DNA of 64,000 nucleotides from Terrabacter aerolatus (GTDB lineage Bacteria > Actinomycetota > Actinomycetes > Actinomycetales > Dermatophilaceae): NCBI RefSeq assembly GCF_007991735.1, contig NZ_BJYX01000001.1, forward strand, positions 248,001 through 312,000, given 5' to 3'. Within the stretch, counting starts at the first letter, position 1. The number at the start of each line of letters is the position of its first letter. Position numbers and translations under genes: made by a program. A model generated the notes under the pieces. The model was given only the letters and a program-made list of their open reading frames with translations. It searched no databases and was not told the DNA's origin. This document shows positions 42,427 through 51,463 of the stretch, piece by piece.

Positions 42427-42954
42427 TCACTCGGGGCGGATGAGGGCGTATGCCGTCACGGCGTCCTCGGGGAGGCCACGGACGTCGATCTGGACCCGCC
42501 CGGCCGGCAGGCCGAGGTGGACGGTGCGCTGGACCGCCCCGTCGCAGGGGAACGGCCGGGAGTAGAGCGGCTCGCCGTGACCCCACGTGCCCGGCGCCGC
42601 GTCGTAGACGGCATAGCTCGTGCCGTCCGTCGGGCGACCGGCCGCGCACGCCACCTCGACGGTGTAGGTGCGGCCCTCGACCACCGGCACGCCCGCCACG
42701 TTGCGGAACGCCTTGCCCGCACCCTGCCTCGTGACGACGACCCGGGCCACCTCGCCGGCGATCGGCGCCGGCACCCGGACGACGGGCGGCGGCCCGGGGT
42801 CGACAGGGGTGAGGGAGACGTCGGGGGTGGCGCTCAGGGCCGACCCGGCGCCCGTGGGCGCGACGGGCTCGGCGCCGCCGCTCGTGCACCCGGCCACGAC
42901 CGACCCCGGGACGAGCACGAGCAGCGCCACGACCACGCCACGGATGCTTCGCAC
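42427..42954 (-). CDS. Predicted lipoprotein, unknown function
   Basis: A 175-residue secreted protein with signal peptide and lipobox (VVAGC, Cys near residue 23). A Ser/Pro-rich linker of about 35 residues leads to a beta-rich domain with two Cys pairs likely to form disulfides ([15 protein letters not shown] and [10 protein letters not shown]). I do not recognise a family. GTG 42954 is 6 bases from TAGAGT, so the message is probably leaderless. Divergent from catalase. Confidence 0.7.
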   Translation of the reverse strand: MRSIRGVVVALLVLVPGSVVAGCTSGGAEPVAPTGAGSALSATPDVSLTPVDPGPPPVVRVPAPIAGEVARVVVTRQGAGKAFRNVAGVPVVEGRTYTVEVACAAGRPTDGTSYAVYDAAPGTWGHGEPLYSRPFPCDGAVQRTVHLGLPAGRVQIDVRGLPEDAVTAYALIRPE

Positions 42955-43032
42955 ATGCCGACTCTAGGCGTGTTCCCAGCCGATGGCGGTCGAGTGGGTA
43001 TGGCCCCGGTACAGACGTCGAAGGAGCACCAG

Positions 43033-44619
43033 ATGAGCGACAGCACGCAGTCCCGCCAGTCGATCGAGACCGCACCGAGCCCGGAGGCCGAGCTCGGCTC
43101 CCACACCGAGACCGGGGCCCCGGCACCGAGCGACCGCAACTCGCTGACGGTCGGCCCGGACGGCCCGATCCTGCTGCACGACCACCACTTCCTCAACCAG
43201 ATGGCGCACTTCAACCGGGAGCGCATCCCGGAGCGCAACGTCCACGCCAAGGGCTCGGGCGCCTTCGGCACGTTCGAGACGACCGAGGACGTGTCGGCCT
43301 ACACCAAGGCCGCGCTCTTCCAGAAGGGCGTCAGCACCGAGATGCTCGCGCGCTTCTCGACCGTCGCCGGCGAGCAGGGCAGCCCCGACACGTGGCGCGA
43401 CCCCCGCGGCTTCGCGCTGAAGTTCTACACGACCGAGGGCAACTACGACCTCGTCGGCAACAACACGCCCGTCTTCTTCATCCGCGACACGATGAAGTTC
43501 CCGCACTTCATCCGCAGCCAGAAGCGTCGTGGCGGCTCGGGCCTGCGGGACAACCACATGCAGTGGGACTTCTGGAGCCTCAACCCCGAGTCGGCGCACC
43601 AGGTCACCTACCTCATGGGTGACCGCGGCATCCCGAAGACCTTCCGCCACATGAACGGCTACGGCAGCCACACCTTCCTCTGGATCAACGAGGCCGGCGA
43701 GAAGCACTGGGTGAAGTACCACTTCCACAGCAACCAGGGCGTCGAGGGCCTGACCGGCGCCGAGGCCGAGCGCATCGCCGGGCAGGACGCCGACCACCAC
43801 CGCCGTGACCTCCACGACGCCATCGAGGCGGGCGACTTCCCGAGCTGGACGCTGTCGATCCAGGCGATGCCCTACGAGGACGCGAAGACCTACCACCTCA
43901 ACCCGTTCGACCTGACGAAGGTGTGGCCGCACAGCGACTACCCCCTCATCCCGGTCGGCACGATGACCTTGAACCGCAACCCCGACAACTTCTTCGCCCA
44001 GATCGAGCAGGCGGCCTTCGAGCCGTCGGCCACGGTGCCGGGCATCGGCTTCTCACCGGACAAGATGCTGCTCGGCCGTGTCTTCGCCTACAGCGACACG
44101 CACCGCTACCGCATCGGCCCGAACTACCTCCAGCTGCCGGTCAACCGTCCCCGCGTCGAGGGCCTCAACACCTACACGCAGGACGGCCCGATGGCCTACG
44201 ACCACCACGGCGACCAGCCCGTCTACGCACCGAACAGCGAGGGCCGCGGCTACGCCGACACCGTCGGTGAGGTCGAGGAGGGCTGGGAGACCGACGGCGC
44301 CATGGTGCGCCAGGCCTACACGCTGCGCGAGGACGACGACGACTTCAGCCAGGCGGGCCTGCTCGTTCGGGAGGTCTGGGACGACGCGCAGCGAGAGGCG
44401 TTCACCGAGACCGTCGCAGGCCACCTGCTCGGCGGCGTGAGGTCGCCGGTGCTCGAGCGCGCCTTCGACTACTGGAAGAGCGTCGACGCCGAGACGGGCA
44501 AGCAGATCGAGGAGCTCGTCCGCGCCGGCCTCGGCGGCGCGAACCCCGGCGGCGACGCCGACGACGCCAAGGTCGTCACGGAGCCGATCGTCGAGTCGAG
44601 GACGAACGCCGCCAGCTGA
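43033..44619 (+). CDS. katA: Catalase (monofunctional, haem-containing)
   Basis: A 528-residue clade-3-like catalase. The distal His is in [13 protein letters not shown], the distal Asn in [14 protein letters not shown], and the proximal haem Tyr in [26 protein letters not shown] (residues about 345). It breaks down hydrogen peroxide. AAGGAG stands 6 bases before the ATG. The C-terminal 30 residues are Asp/Gly-rich. It is transcribed alone and ends in a large hairpin. Confidence 0.96.
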   Translation: MSDSTQSRQSIETAPSPEAELGSHTETGAPAPSDRNSLTVGPDGPILLHDHHFLNQMAHFNRERIPERNVHAKGSGAFGTFETTEDVSAYTKAALFQKGVSTEMLARFSTVAGEQGSPDTWRDPRGFALKFYTTEGNYDLVGNNTPVFFIRDTMKFPHFIRSQKRRGGSGLRDNHMQWDFWSLNPESAHQVTYLMGDRGIPKTFRHMNGYGSHTFLWINEAGEKHWVKYHFHSNQGVEGLTGAEAERIAGQDADHHRRDLHDAIEAGDFPSWTLSIQAMPYEDAKTYHLNPFDLTKVWPHSDYPLIPVGTMTLNRNPDNFFAQIEQAAFEPSATVPGIGFSPDKMLLGRVFAYSDTHRYRIGPNYLQLPVNRPRVEGLNTYTQDGPMAYDHHGDQPVYAPNSEGRGYADTVGEVEEGWETDGAMVRQAYTLREDDDDFSQAGLLVREVWDDAQREAFTETVAGHLLGGVRSPVLERAFDYWKSVDAETGKQIEELVRAGLGGANPGGDADDAKVVTEPIVESRTNAAS

Positions 44620-44636
44620 GCGGGCTCTTCGCCCCA

Positions 44637-44700
44637 GCACCACGAAGAGGTATGCCGTGTGCCCCCGTCAGGCACACGGCATACCTCTCGTTCGTGGTGC
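44637..44700. terminator. Large bidirectional hairpin between convergent genes
   Basis: Arms 44637-44646 + 44647-44663 pair with 44671-44687 + 44691-44700: 27 base pairs, a 3-base bulge (TCG, 44688-44690) and a 7-base loop. It fills the gap between the catalase stop and the leftward permease stop. Both arms carry the octamer GTATGCCG/CGGCATAC found throughout the window. Confidence 0.85.
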
Positions 44701-44702
44701 GG

Positions 44703-45554
44703 CTACTTCACCTCGGCGCGGGTGAGCCGCCAGATGCCGACGGCGAGAGGCGCGACGACCCAGACCGCGACCGAGGTGCCGAGGTGCGCCCACTGCTCAC
44801 CGGTCAGCGAGCCGGAGAAGAGCGGCTGCATCGTCTGGTTCATGTCGAGCCACGTCGCGGCGTCGCCCAGCCACGAGACCATCGAGGAGAGGATCGACCA
44901 CGCGGTCGGCAGGACGAAGAAGACGACGACCGCGGCCGGGGTGTTCTTGAAGAGCATGCCGAAGCCGACGCCCTGGGCGATGCCGAGCAGCACGTAGCCG
45001 CCGGCGCCGAGGAGCACGAGGGCCTCCGTCGACCAGTCACCGTCGATGCCGCGGAAGGTGATCGCGGCCTGGTGGGCCAGGGCGGCGAGCACGAGGGACA
45101 GCGCGAAGGCGCAGACGCCGACGACGAGCGCCGAGAGCAGCTTGGCCCAGGCGATGCGCATGCGGCGCGGCTCGAGCCCGAAGGTGACGAGTCCGGTGCG
45201 CTGGCTCCACTCGGAGGTCACGGCGAGGATGCCGACGACCGGGAGGATGAGCGCCATCGGCATGGTCGTCGCCTGGAGGTACTCGCCGAACGCGTGCTGG
45301 CCGCCCCGGTTGAAGAACATGATCGTCAGCGCGATCGCGATGATGGCGCCGATGCCGATGAGGAGCCAGCGACCGGCACGGGTGTCGAGCATCTTGCGCA
45401 GCTCGACGTGGACGAGCCTCCCGAAGGGCACGCCCGTCGTGGGGCGCGGTCCGTCGATCCGGCTCGGCACCTTGGCATGGGTCGGCAGGGCCGACTCGGC
45501 GTTCTTGGAGACGGGCGCCCCGGCGGGAAGCGGTGTCGTGGTCGTGGCGGTCAT
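44703..45554 (-). CDS. ABC-2 type transporter permease
   Basis: A 283-residue membrane protein with about six helices. After a hydrophilic N-terminus of some 55 residues, helices begin with WLLIGIGAIIAIALTIMFF and end with SVAVWVVAPLAVGIWRL. SEWSQRTGLVTFGLEPRRM is the conserved coupling loop. Coupled to the upstream ATPase by a 4-base overlap. The exporter is probably controlled by the divergent two-component system at 46649. Confidence 0.87.
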   Translation of the reverse strand: MTATTTTPLPAGAPVSKNAESALPTHAKVPSRIDGPRPTTGVPFGRLVHVELRKMLDTRAGRWLLIGIGAIIAIALTIMFFNRGGQHAFGEYLQATTMPMALILPVVGILAVTSEWSQRTGLVTFGLEPRRMRIAWAKLLSALVVGVCAFALSLVLAALAHQAAITFRGIDGDWSTEALVLLGAGGYVLLGIAQGVGFGMLFKNTPAAVVVFFVLPTAWSILSSMVSWLGDAATWLDMNQTMQPLFSGSLTGEQWAHLGTSVAVWVVAPLAVGIWRLTRAEVK

Positions 45555-46450
45555 GCCGCCACCTCCTCTCGTGCGGCGTCGGCCGTGAGGTCGAGGAACA
45601 TCTCCTCGAGGCCCCGGCTGTCGGCGCCGCGCAGCTCGGTCAGGACGATCTGGTGGGCGACGGCGACGCGGCCGACGACGATCGGCTCGGCCTCGACCTG
45701 CAGGCCGCCGGTCGGGGTGCGCTGCGCGACGATCGAGGCCTCGGCGAGCGCCGCCAGGAGGGCGTCGTCGTCGGTGGAGCGCGCGTAGGTGCCGGCCCCG
45801 GCGAGGAGCTCGTCCTTCGTGCCCTGGGCGACGATCGTGCCGTGGCCGATGACGATGATCTCGTCGGCGACGCGCTCGATCTCGCCCAGCAGGTGCGAGC
45901 TGAGCAGCACCGTGCCGCCCTCGTTGGCGTAGCCGCGCAACAGGTCGCGCATCCAGCGGATGCCCGCGGGGTCGAGTCCGTTGGCCGGCTCGTCGAGGAT
46001 GAGCACCTCGGGGTCACCGAGCAGCGCGTGGGCGATGCCGAGGCGCTGGCGCATGCCGAGGGAGTAGTTGCGCACCCGCCGGTTCGCCTCCTTCTCGGTG
46101 AGGCCCACGAGCTCGACCATCTCGTCGACGCGGTGCTTGCCGACGCCCATGAGGATGGCGCCGAGGGTCAGCACCTCGCGGCCGGTGCGGCCGGCGTGCT
46201 GCGCGGAGGCGTCGAGGAGCAGGCCGACGTGGCGACCCGGGTTCGGCAGGGCGGCATACGGCTTGCCGAGCACCGTGGCGCGCCCCGACGTGGCGGGGGT
46301 CAGGCCGGCCATGACGCGCATCGCGGTCGTCTTGCCGGCACCGTTCGGCCCGAGGAAGCCGGTGACGAGGCCGGGCTTGACCTCGAACGAGACGTCGTCG
46401 ACGGCCGTGAACGGGCCGTAGCGCTTGGTGAGTCGTTCCACTGTGATCAT
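45551..46450 (-). CDS. ABC transporter ATP-binding protein (bacitracin/lantibiotic exporter type)
   Basis: A 299-residue ATPase. Walker A GPNGAGKTT, signature NYSLGMRQRLGIAHALLG, Walker B VLILDEPANGLDPAGIRW and the His switch VLLSSHLLGEIE are clear. The sequence is close to ATPases linked with peptide-antibiotic resistance, often paired with NarL-type two-component systems like the one transcribed away from it. I use ATG 46450; an in-frame GTG 9 bases upstream overlaps the ribosome site. Confidence 0.9.
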   Translation of the reverse strand: MITVERLTKRYGPFTAVDDVSFEVKPGLVTGFLGPNGAGKTTAMRVMAGLTPATSGRATVLGKPYAALPNPGRHVGLLLDASAQHAGRTGREVLTLGAILMGVGKHRVDEMVELVGLTEKEANRRVRNYSLGMRQRLGIAHALLGDPEVLILDEPANGLDPAGIRWMRDLLRGYANEGGTVLLSSHLLGEIERVADEIIVIGHGTIVAQGTKDELLAGAGTYARSTDDDALLAALAEASIVAQRTPTGGLQVEAEPIVVGRVAVAHQIVLTELRGADSRGLEEMFLDLTADAAREEVAA

Positions 46451-46518
46451 GGGCTCCACCCTCCCGGAGCCAGGTGGGGCCGCACATCCGTCACAAGCCT
46501 GATTCCGACCCCTACCTA

Positions 46519-46576
46519 GGTCGTAGACGACCCTGACCGCAGTCAGGGTCCGTGCTCAGGGTCCGTGCTCAGGGTC
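46519..46576. promoter_or_regulatory. Cluster of regulator half-sites between exporter and two-component genes
   Basis: GGTCGT-AG-ACGACC (46519-46532), then ACCCTGAC-CGCA-GTCAGGGT (46530-46549), and a 13-base unit TCAGGGTCCGTGC repeated from 46543 with a third partial copy to 46576. The repeated TCAGGGTC word in both inverted and direct order suggests cooperative binding by the NarL-type regulator, controlling the divergent exporter and itself. Confidence 0.55.
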
Positions 46577-46648
46577 GGCCCCGAGGACGGTGCGGGAGCA
46601 GACCTTGGTCGTATGCCGTCCCGCCCCGTCCGCGCCTAGGCTGACCGG

Positions 46649-47884
46649 GTGCCCCTGCCGCGTGTCGCCCGCACCCGGAGCGGCCACGTGTGGGGCGAGA
46701 GCTGGCGGCTCGGGCTGTCCTTCCTGTTCGGGCTCGCGATCTGGGGCGCCGTGCAGGCACAGCTCGACCAGCGACACCTGGACCCGACGTTCGGCAAGGA
46801 CTGGCTGCTCGTCGACCTCGCCGTCGGTGTCGGCGGGGCCGTGCTGCTGCTGTGGCGGCGCCGCTGGCCGCTCGCCGTGGCTCTCGCGACGGCGCTGCTC
46901 TCGGGCCTGTCGTCGGTCGCCGTCGGCGCGTCCGTGCTCGCCCTGGTGTCCCTCTCGACGAGGCGGCGGTGGAGAGAGATCGCCGTCGTCGCCGTGCCGT
47001 GGATGCTCGCCGGCTGGGGACACGCGCTCGTCTATCCCACCGAGGACCAGGCGATCACGCTGCCCAACGTCATCATCGGCCTGCTCAGCCTCGCCGTCAG
47101 CGTCGCCGTCGGCTGGGCCATCGGCGAACGCCGCGCCTTCGTCGCCTCGCTCCACGAGCGGGCCCTCACGGCCGAGCGCGAGCAGGCCATGCGCGTCGTG
47201 CAGGCGCAGGTGGCCGAGCGGGCCCGCATCGCCCGCGAGATGCACGACGTGCTGGCCCACCGGATCTCCTTGGTGGCCATGCACTCCGGCGCTCTCGCCT
47301 ATCGCACCGACCTCACCCCGGAGCAGGTCTCCGAGACGGCCGAGGTCGTCCGCGAGAGCGCCAACCACGCCCTCACCGAGCTGCGGGCCGTGCTCGGGGT
47401 GCTCCGCGACGTGCCCGGCGTCGACGCCCCCGCGGACGGCTCGCCCGAGCCGCCGCAGCCGACGCTGGGCGACCTCGACGCTCTCGTGGACGAGGCACGG
47501 TCGGCAGACACGACCGTCTCGCTCGACCGCTCCGGCGTCCTCGAGGCCGTGCCCGAGCAGGTGTCGCGCAGCGCCTACCGCATCGTCCAGGAGGGCCTGA
47601 CCAACGCTCGCAAGCACGCCCCCGGAGCGTCCGTCCACGTCACCGTGGCGACATCGGCCGACGGCGGCCTCGACGACGAGGCGGTCCGGATCACGCTGCG
47701 CAACACCGTCCCCCGCCCGCGCACCGACGCAGCGGACGGCATACGCCCCGACGTCACGGTCGGATCCGGGCTGGGACTGCTCGGGCTCACGGAGCGCGCC
47801 GTCCTCGCCGGGGGTGAGCTGACCTACGGGCCCGACCGGGCCGGCGACTTCGTGCTGACGGCTCGGCTACCGTGGTCCCGGTGA
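46649..47884 (+). CDS. Sensor histidine kinase (NarL/HisKA_3 type)
   Basis: A 411-residue kinase. Four to six membrane helices occupy residues 20-160 without a large extracytoplasmic loop, typical of sensors that perceive membrane stress or a partner exporter. The phospho-His lies in RARIAREMHDVLAHRISLVAMHSG, and the ATPase end has RIVQEGLTNARKHAPG and GSGLGLLGLTERA. GTG 46649 is 6 bases from TAGGCT (leaderless). It overlaps the regulator by 4 bases (GTGA). Confidence 0.92.
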   Translation: MPLPRVARTRSGHVWGESWRLGLSFLFGLAIWGAVQAQLDQRHLDPTFGKDWLLVDLAVGVGGAVLLLWRRRWPLAVALATALLSGLSSVAVGASVLALVSLSTRRRWREIAVVAVPWMLAGWGHALVYPTEDQAITLPNVIIGLLSLAVSVAVGWAIGERRAFVASLHERALTAEREQAMRVVQAQVAERARIAREMHDVLAHRISLVAMHSGALAYRTDLTPEQVSETAEVVRESANHALTELRAVLGVLRDVPGVDAPADGSPEPPQPTLGDLDALVDEARSADTTVSLDRSGVLEAVPEQVSRSAYRIVQEGLTNARKHAPGASVHVTVATSADGGLDDEAVRITLRNTVPRPRTDAADGIRPDVTVGSGLGLLGLTERAVLAGGELTYGPDRAGDFVLTARLPWSR

Positions 47885-48588
47885 CCGGGGAGCAGGGGCG
47901 CACGCGGGTGGCCATCGTCGACGACGACGCCCTGGTGCGCGCCGGGCTGAGGATGATCCTCGGCGGCGCGAGCGACCTCGAGGTCGTGGCCGAGGCCGGT
48001 GACGGGGTCGAGGCCGAGCGGGCCGTCGAGGAGCACCGTCCCGACGTCGTGCTCATGGACATCCGCATGCCCCGCCGCGACGGCCTCGAGACGACGAGAT
48101 CGCTGCTGTCCCAAGGGGCGCGGGCCGACCGCGGCGCTCGCGGCGGTGACCTCAAGGTCATCGTCCTGACGACGTTCGACGCCGACGACATGGTCGTGCA
48201 GGCGCTCCGGGCCGGGGCGCACGGCTTCCTGCTCAAGGACACCGAGCCGCACCGGCTCGTCGAGGCCGTGCGGCTCGTCGCCGCGGGCGAGCCGATCCTC
48301 TCCCCCAGCGTCACCGCCACGCTCATGGCGCACGTCGCCACGGGTGGGGGCGTCGACCCCGCAGACCGGCGCCGGACCGACGCCGAGAGCCGGCTCGCGA
48401 TGCTGACCGACCGCGAGCGCGAGGTGGCCCTCGCCATCGGGCGGGGCCTGTCCAACGCCGACATCTCGCGCGAGCTGTACCTGTCGGTGCCGACCGTCAA
48501 GGCGCACGTCTCGCGCGTGCTCGACAAGCTCGGCGCCGACAACCGGGTCCAGATCGCCATCGTCGTCCACGATGCCGCCCTCCCCTGA
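47881..48588 (+). CDS. NarL/LuxR family response regulator
   Basis: A 235-residue regulator. The receiver has VAIVDDDALVRAGLRMIL with phospho-Asp in VVLMDIRMPRRDG and the Lys in FLLKDTEP. The LuxR-type helix-turn-helix is LTDREREVALAIGRGLSNADISRELYLSVPTVKAHVSRVLDKL at the C-terminus. Receiver length is slightly expanded by a Gly/Arg insertion (SQGARADRGARGG). It probably binds the half-site cluster at 46519-46576. Confidence 0.93.
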   Translation: MTGEQGRTRVAIVDDDALVRAGLRMILGGASDLEVVAEAGDGVEAERAVEEHRPDVVLMDIRMPRRDGLETTRSLLSQGARADRGARGGDLKVIVLTTFDADDMVVQALRAGAHGFLLKDTEPHRLVEAVRLVAAGEPILSPSVTATLMAHVATGGGVDPADRRRTDAESRLAMLTDREREVALAIGRGLSNADISRELYLSVPTVKAHVSRVLDKLGADNRVQIAIVVHDAALP

Positions 48589-48594
48589 GCCACG

Positions 48595-48727
48595 CCACCA
48601 CAACCCCGCCCGGGCGGACCAGACGCGCCCCGGACACCCACGCGGCCACCACAACCCCGCCCCGGCGGACCTGAGGCGCCCCGGACACCCAGGCGGCCAC
48701 CACAACCCCGCCCGGGCGGGGTCGAGG
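48595..48727. repeat. 51-base tandem repeat, 2.6 copies
   Basis: The unit begins CCACCACAACCCCGCC and repeats at 48595, 48646 and 48697 with about 90% identity; each copy holds a CCGCCCGGGCGG-type palindrome. The period is a multiple of three but no gene is supported. It lies directly after the response-regulator stop and may act as its terminator region. It is the only minisatellite of this size in the window. Confidence 0.8.
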
Positions 48728-48889
48728 AGTGGCCCGATACCGGCCGGGAAAAGCGGTGGACGCCGGCCGTTCGCGCCGCCTACCTTCTCTCTCGTGTGGA
48801 TCTCCTGATGCCTCGAGCCCGCCCGCGCTGACCTGTCGACGACCGTCCGACGTCAGCAGCGGGGCCCTGCCGACCATCCAGGACCTCTC
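48728..48889 (+). promoter_or_regulatory. Promoter and structured leader of the ABC-F gene
   Basis: TGGACG (48757-48762) and TACCTT (48781-48786) with an 18-base spacer make a promoter; AAAA (48749-48752), rare in this G+C context, sits 4 bases upstream of the -35, as in WhiB7-type promoters. A leaderless mini-ORF GTG TGG ATC TCC TGA (48794-48808) follows 7 bases after the -10. A hairpin with 10 pairs and a 2-base bulge (48827-48857) then precedes the ABC-F start at 48890. Confidence 0.5.
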
Positions 48890-50548
48890 ATGTCTTCCAC
48901 CCTCACCATCACCGGACTCGACGTCGCCTTCGGGGCACGCACCCTCTTCTCCGGCCTCGACCTGACGCTCACCGACGGCGACGTGACCGCGGTCGTCGGC
49001 CCCAACGGGTCGGGCAAGTCGACGCTGATGCGCACCGTCGTGGGCGAGCTGCCCGTCGAGGGCGGCTCGATCCGCCTGGCACCGCGCGAGGCGACCATCG
49101 GCTGGCTCCCGCAGGTCGTCCCCGACCCGTCGGAGACCCTGCTGACGTATGCGCGACGACGCACGGGCGTCGAGGCCGCCGACACCGAGCTCGAGGCGGC
49201 ATCGGCTGCCATCGCCGCCGGTGACGATGGCAGCGAGGAGCGCTACGCCGCAGCGCTCGAGCGCTGGCTCGCGCTCGGAGCCGCCGACCTCGACGAGCGC
49301 CTGCCCGAGGTGGCCGCCCGGGTGGGCCTGACCGTCGCGCCGGAGCGTCCGCTCGGCACCCTGTCGGGCGGGCAGGCCGCCCGGGCCTGCCTCGTCGCCG
49401 TCCTGCTGAGCCAGTACGACGTGCTGCTCCTCGACGAGCCGACCAACGACCTCGACGCCCGTGGTCTCACCCTCATGGCCGACTTCGTCGCCGCCCACGA
49501 GGGACCGATCCTCATCGCGAGCCACGACCGGGCCTTCCTCGACGCCGTCGCGACGAGCGTCGTCGAGCTCGACGTCAAGCAGCAGCGCATCGGCCACTAC
49601 ACCGGTGGCTGGAGCAGCTTCGTCGCGCAGCGGGAGCTCGCGCGCGCCCACGCGTGGGAGGCCTACGAGGGGTATGCCGCGACGCGGGACGCGCTGCTCG
49701 CCCAGTCCCGGCAGCGCCACGACTGGGCCGAGAAGGGTCGGCGCAGCGTCGCCCTGGGGAAGGAGCCCGACAAGCACATCCGGGAGAAGTACAAGGCCCG
49801 CGCCGACCGCCAGGCCGCCAAGGGCGGGCGGCTCGAGCGCGCGGCCGATCGGCTCGACGCGGTGGAGCAGCCACGCAAGGAGTGGCAGCTGCGCTACGCC
49901 ATCACCGAGGGGCGACCGTCCGCCGACGTCGTGGCCACCCTGTCCGACGCCGTGGTGGAACGGCACGGCTTCCGGCTCGGACCGGTCAGCCTCGCCGTCG
50001 GTCGCGGCGACCGCATCGCCCTCGTCGGCGAGAACGGCTCGGGCAAGACGACGCTGCTCGGCGCCCTGCTCGGGGACCTTCCGCTCGCGTCAGGTCGCCA
50101 GAGCCTGGGCACGCGGGTGGCCGTCGGTGTCATCGACCAGCGGCGGCAGTTGCTCGACGACGACGCGACGGTCCTCGACGTCGTGCGGCGCGAGCTCGGC
50201 ACCCGTCCGGGGTCGGGCAGCGAGTGGCCGGTCGCCGAGGTGCGCACCCTCCTCGCCAAGTTCGGCCTCGGCTCGGAGCACGTGTCACGACCGGCCCGGA
50301 GCCTGTCGATGGGCGAGCGCACCCGGACGCTCATGGCGCTCTTCCAGGGCCGCGAGGTCAACGTCCTCGTGCTCGACGAGCCGACCAACCACCTCGATGT
50401 CGACGCGATCGAGCAGCTCGAGGCCGCCGTGGCGGCCTTCGGGGGGACGGTGCTCGTCGTCAGCCACGACGAGAGCCTGCTCGACGGCATACGCCTGACC
50501 CATCGGTGGGCGGTCGCGCGTGGACGCATCCGGGTCGAAGCCCTCTGA
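48890..50548 (+). CDS. ABC-F family ATP-binding protein
   Basis: A 552-residue soluble protein with two ABC cassettes and no membrane part. Cassette 1: Walker A GPNGSGKST, signature LSGGQAARACLVAVLL, Walker B VLLLDEPTNDLD. Cassette 2: GENGSGKTT, LSMGERTRTLMALF, VLVLDEPTNHLD. Between them a charged linker (residues 235-330, rich in Arg, Lys and Glu) corresponds to the arm that reaches the ribosomal P/E site. ABC-F proteins act on ribosomes, either as translation factors or by displacing antibiotics. The leader structure favours a resistance-type role, but this is inference. Confidence 0.9.
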   Translation: MSSTLTITGLDVAFGARTLFSGLDLTLTDGDVTAVVGPNGSGKSTLMRTVVGELPVEGGSIRLAPREATIGWLPQVVPDPSETLLTYARRRTGVEAADTELEAASAAIAAGDDGSEERYAAALERWLALGAADLDERLPEVAARVGLTVAPERPLGTLSGGQAARACLVAVLLSQYDVLLLDEPTNDLDARGLTLMADFVAAHEGPILIASHDRAFLDAVATSVVELDVKQQRIGHYTGGWSSFVAQRELARAHAWEAYEGYAATRDALLAQSRQRHDWAEKGRRSVALGKEPDKHIREKYKARADRQAAKGGRLERAADRLDAVEQPRKEWQLRYAITEGRPSADVVATLSDAVVERHGFRLGPVSLAVGRGDRIALVGENGSGKTTLLGALLGDLPLASGRQSLGTRVAVGVIDQRRQLLDDDATVLDVVRRELGTRPGSGSEWPVAEVRTLLAKFGLGSEHVSRPARSLSMGERTRTLMALFQGREVNVLVLDEPTNHLDVDAIEQLEAAVAAFGGTVLVVSHDESLLDGIRLTHRWAVARGRIRVEAL

Positions 50549-50583
50549 CTCGGGGCGAGCCGCCGTACGGCACAATCACGCCG

Positions 50584-51183
50584 GTGAGTGCACACAGGGG
50601 AGCCCAGGTCCGTCGTCTCGTGGAGACCTTCCGGCGCGAGGGCCGCACGGAGGTGAAGTTCAGCCGGGGCATGGTCGGCGTCTACCTCGCACTGGGGGTG
50701 ATGCTGCTGGTCTGCGGCCTCGCGCTCATCGGGATGGCGGTGGGCGTCGTCTCACCCGGCACCGGCACGGCAGACGGCAGCGCCGTACCGGGCGCGATCT
50801 TCGCCCTCGTCGGCCTCTTCATCCTCGGCCTCGGCATCGGCCAGGCACGTCCGACCGACACGCCTGTGGTCGCTGACGCCGAGGGCGTGCACGTTCAGGG
50901 CAAGTGCGTCCCGTGGTCGGTCATCTCGGGCTTCGGCACCACCCTCCAGGGCAACGCCTTGGACAAGAGCCACCTCGTGGCGACGATCCTCGTCGACCCG
51001 TCGACCGTCGACGCGTGGGCCGCGCAGCGCCGGAGCGCGGGTGGCCGCCGCTCGCGCCTCTACGCCCCTGGGGTCGTCGGGGACGAGGGAATCTGCCTGC
51101 CCTACAACCTCGCCGTGGGCGCGGAGCCCCTCAGCCAGGCGCTCGAGGCCATCCGCCTCGACGTGGTCGGCGTCAGCGGCTGA
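50584..51183 (+). CDS. Two-helix membrane protein, unknown function
   Basis: A 199-residue protein. A basic N-terminus leads to two helices (VGVYLALGVMLLVCGLALIG and AIFALVGLFILGLGIGQA), then a soluble domain of about 110 residues resembling a PH-like fold (VHVQGKCVPWSVISGFGTT). Family not recognised. The GTG at 50584 stands 7 bases after CACAAT, so it is probably leaderless. Its 3' end overlaps the convergent small membrane gene by 11 bases. Confidence 0.7.
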   Translation: MSAHRGAQVRRLVETFRREGRTEVKFSRGMVGVYLALGVMLLVCGLALIGMAVGVVSPGTGTADGSAVPGAIFALVGLFILGLGIGQARPTDTPVVADAEGVHVQGKCVPWSVISGFGTTLQGNALDKSHLVATILVDPSTVDAWAAQRRSAGGRRSRLYAPGVVGDEGICLPYNLAVGAEPLSQALEAIRLDVVGVSG

Positions 51184-51436
51184 CGCTGCGGGTGCGGCTC
51201 CAACGCCACACCGCGGTGACGATCACGGCCCCGACGATGGAGCCGACGATGCCGCTGGGGCGCAGCGCGATGCCGTCGCCCGCGAGGAGGCTCGCGAGCA
51301 GACCGCCCACGAACGACCCGACGAGGCCCGCGACGATCGCCATCGTCCAGTCGATGCTCTTGCCCTCGCGGCCCAGGATGAGCTGGGCGGCGGCGCCGAC
51401 GAGCATGCCGAAGAGGATCATGCCGATGATGAGCAT
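51173..51436 (-). CDS. GlsB/YeaQ/YmgE family small membrane protein
   Basis: An 87-residue protein with three helices. The Gly-rich segments MILFGMLVGAAAQLILG and IVAGLVGSFVGGLLASLL, and GIVGSIVGAVIVTAVW at the end are the family pattern. Members are stress-induced; the function is unknown. It overlaps the convergent 50584 gene by 11 bases. Confidence 0.88.
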   Translation of the reverse strand: MLIIGMILFGMLVGAAAQLILGREGKSIDWTMAIVAGLVGSFVGGLLASLLAGDGIALRPSGIVGSIVGAVIVTAVWRWSRTRSVSR

Positions 51437-51463
51437 GGGCCGAGCATAGGACGCTGCGGGACC

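Noticed and set aside
44637-44700. Transposon inverted repeats flanking a mobile element
   Set aside because: The arms enclose only seven bases and lie exactly between two convergent stops, so a terminator is the better reading.
48572-48808. The 51-base repeats read as a 17-residue repeat protein
   Set aside because: The frame starts inside the response regulator gene, has no ribosome site and is Pro/Arg/His low-complexity; the repeat is better treated as non-coding.
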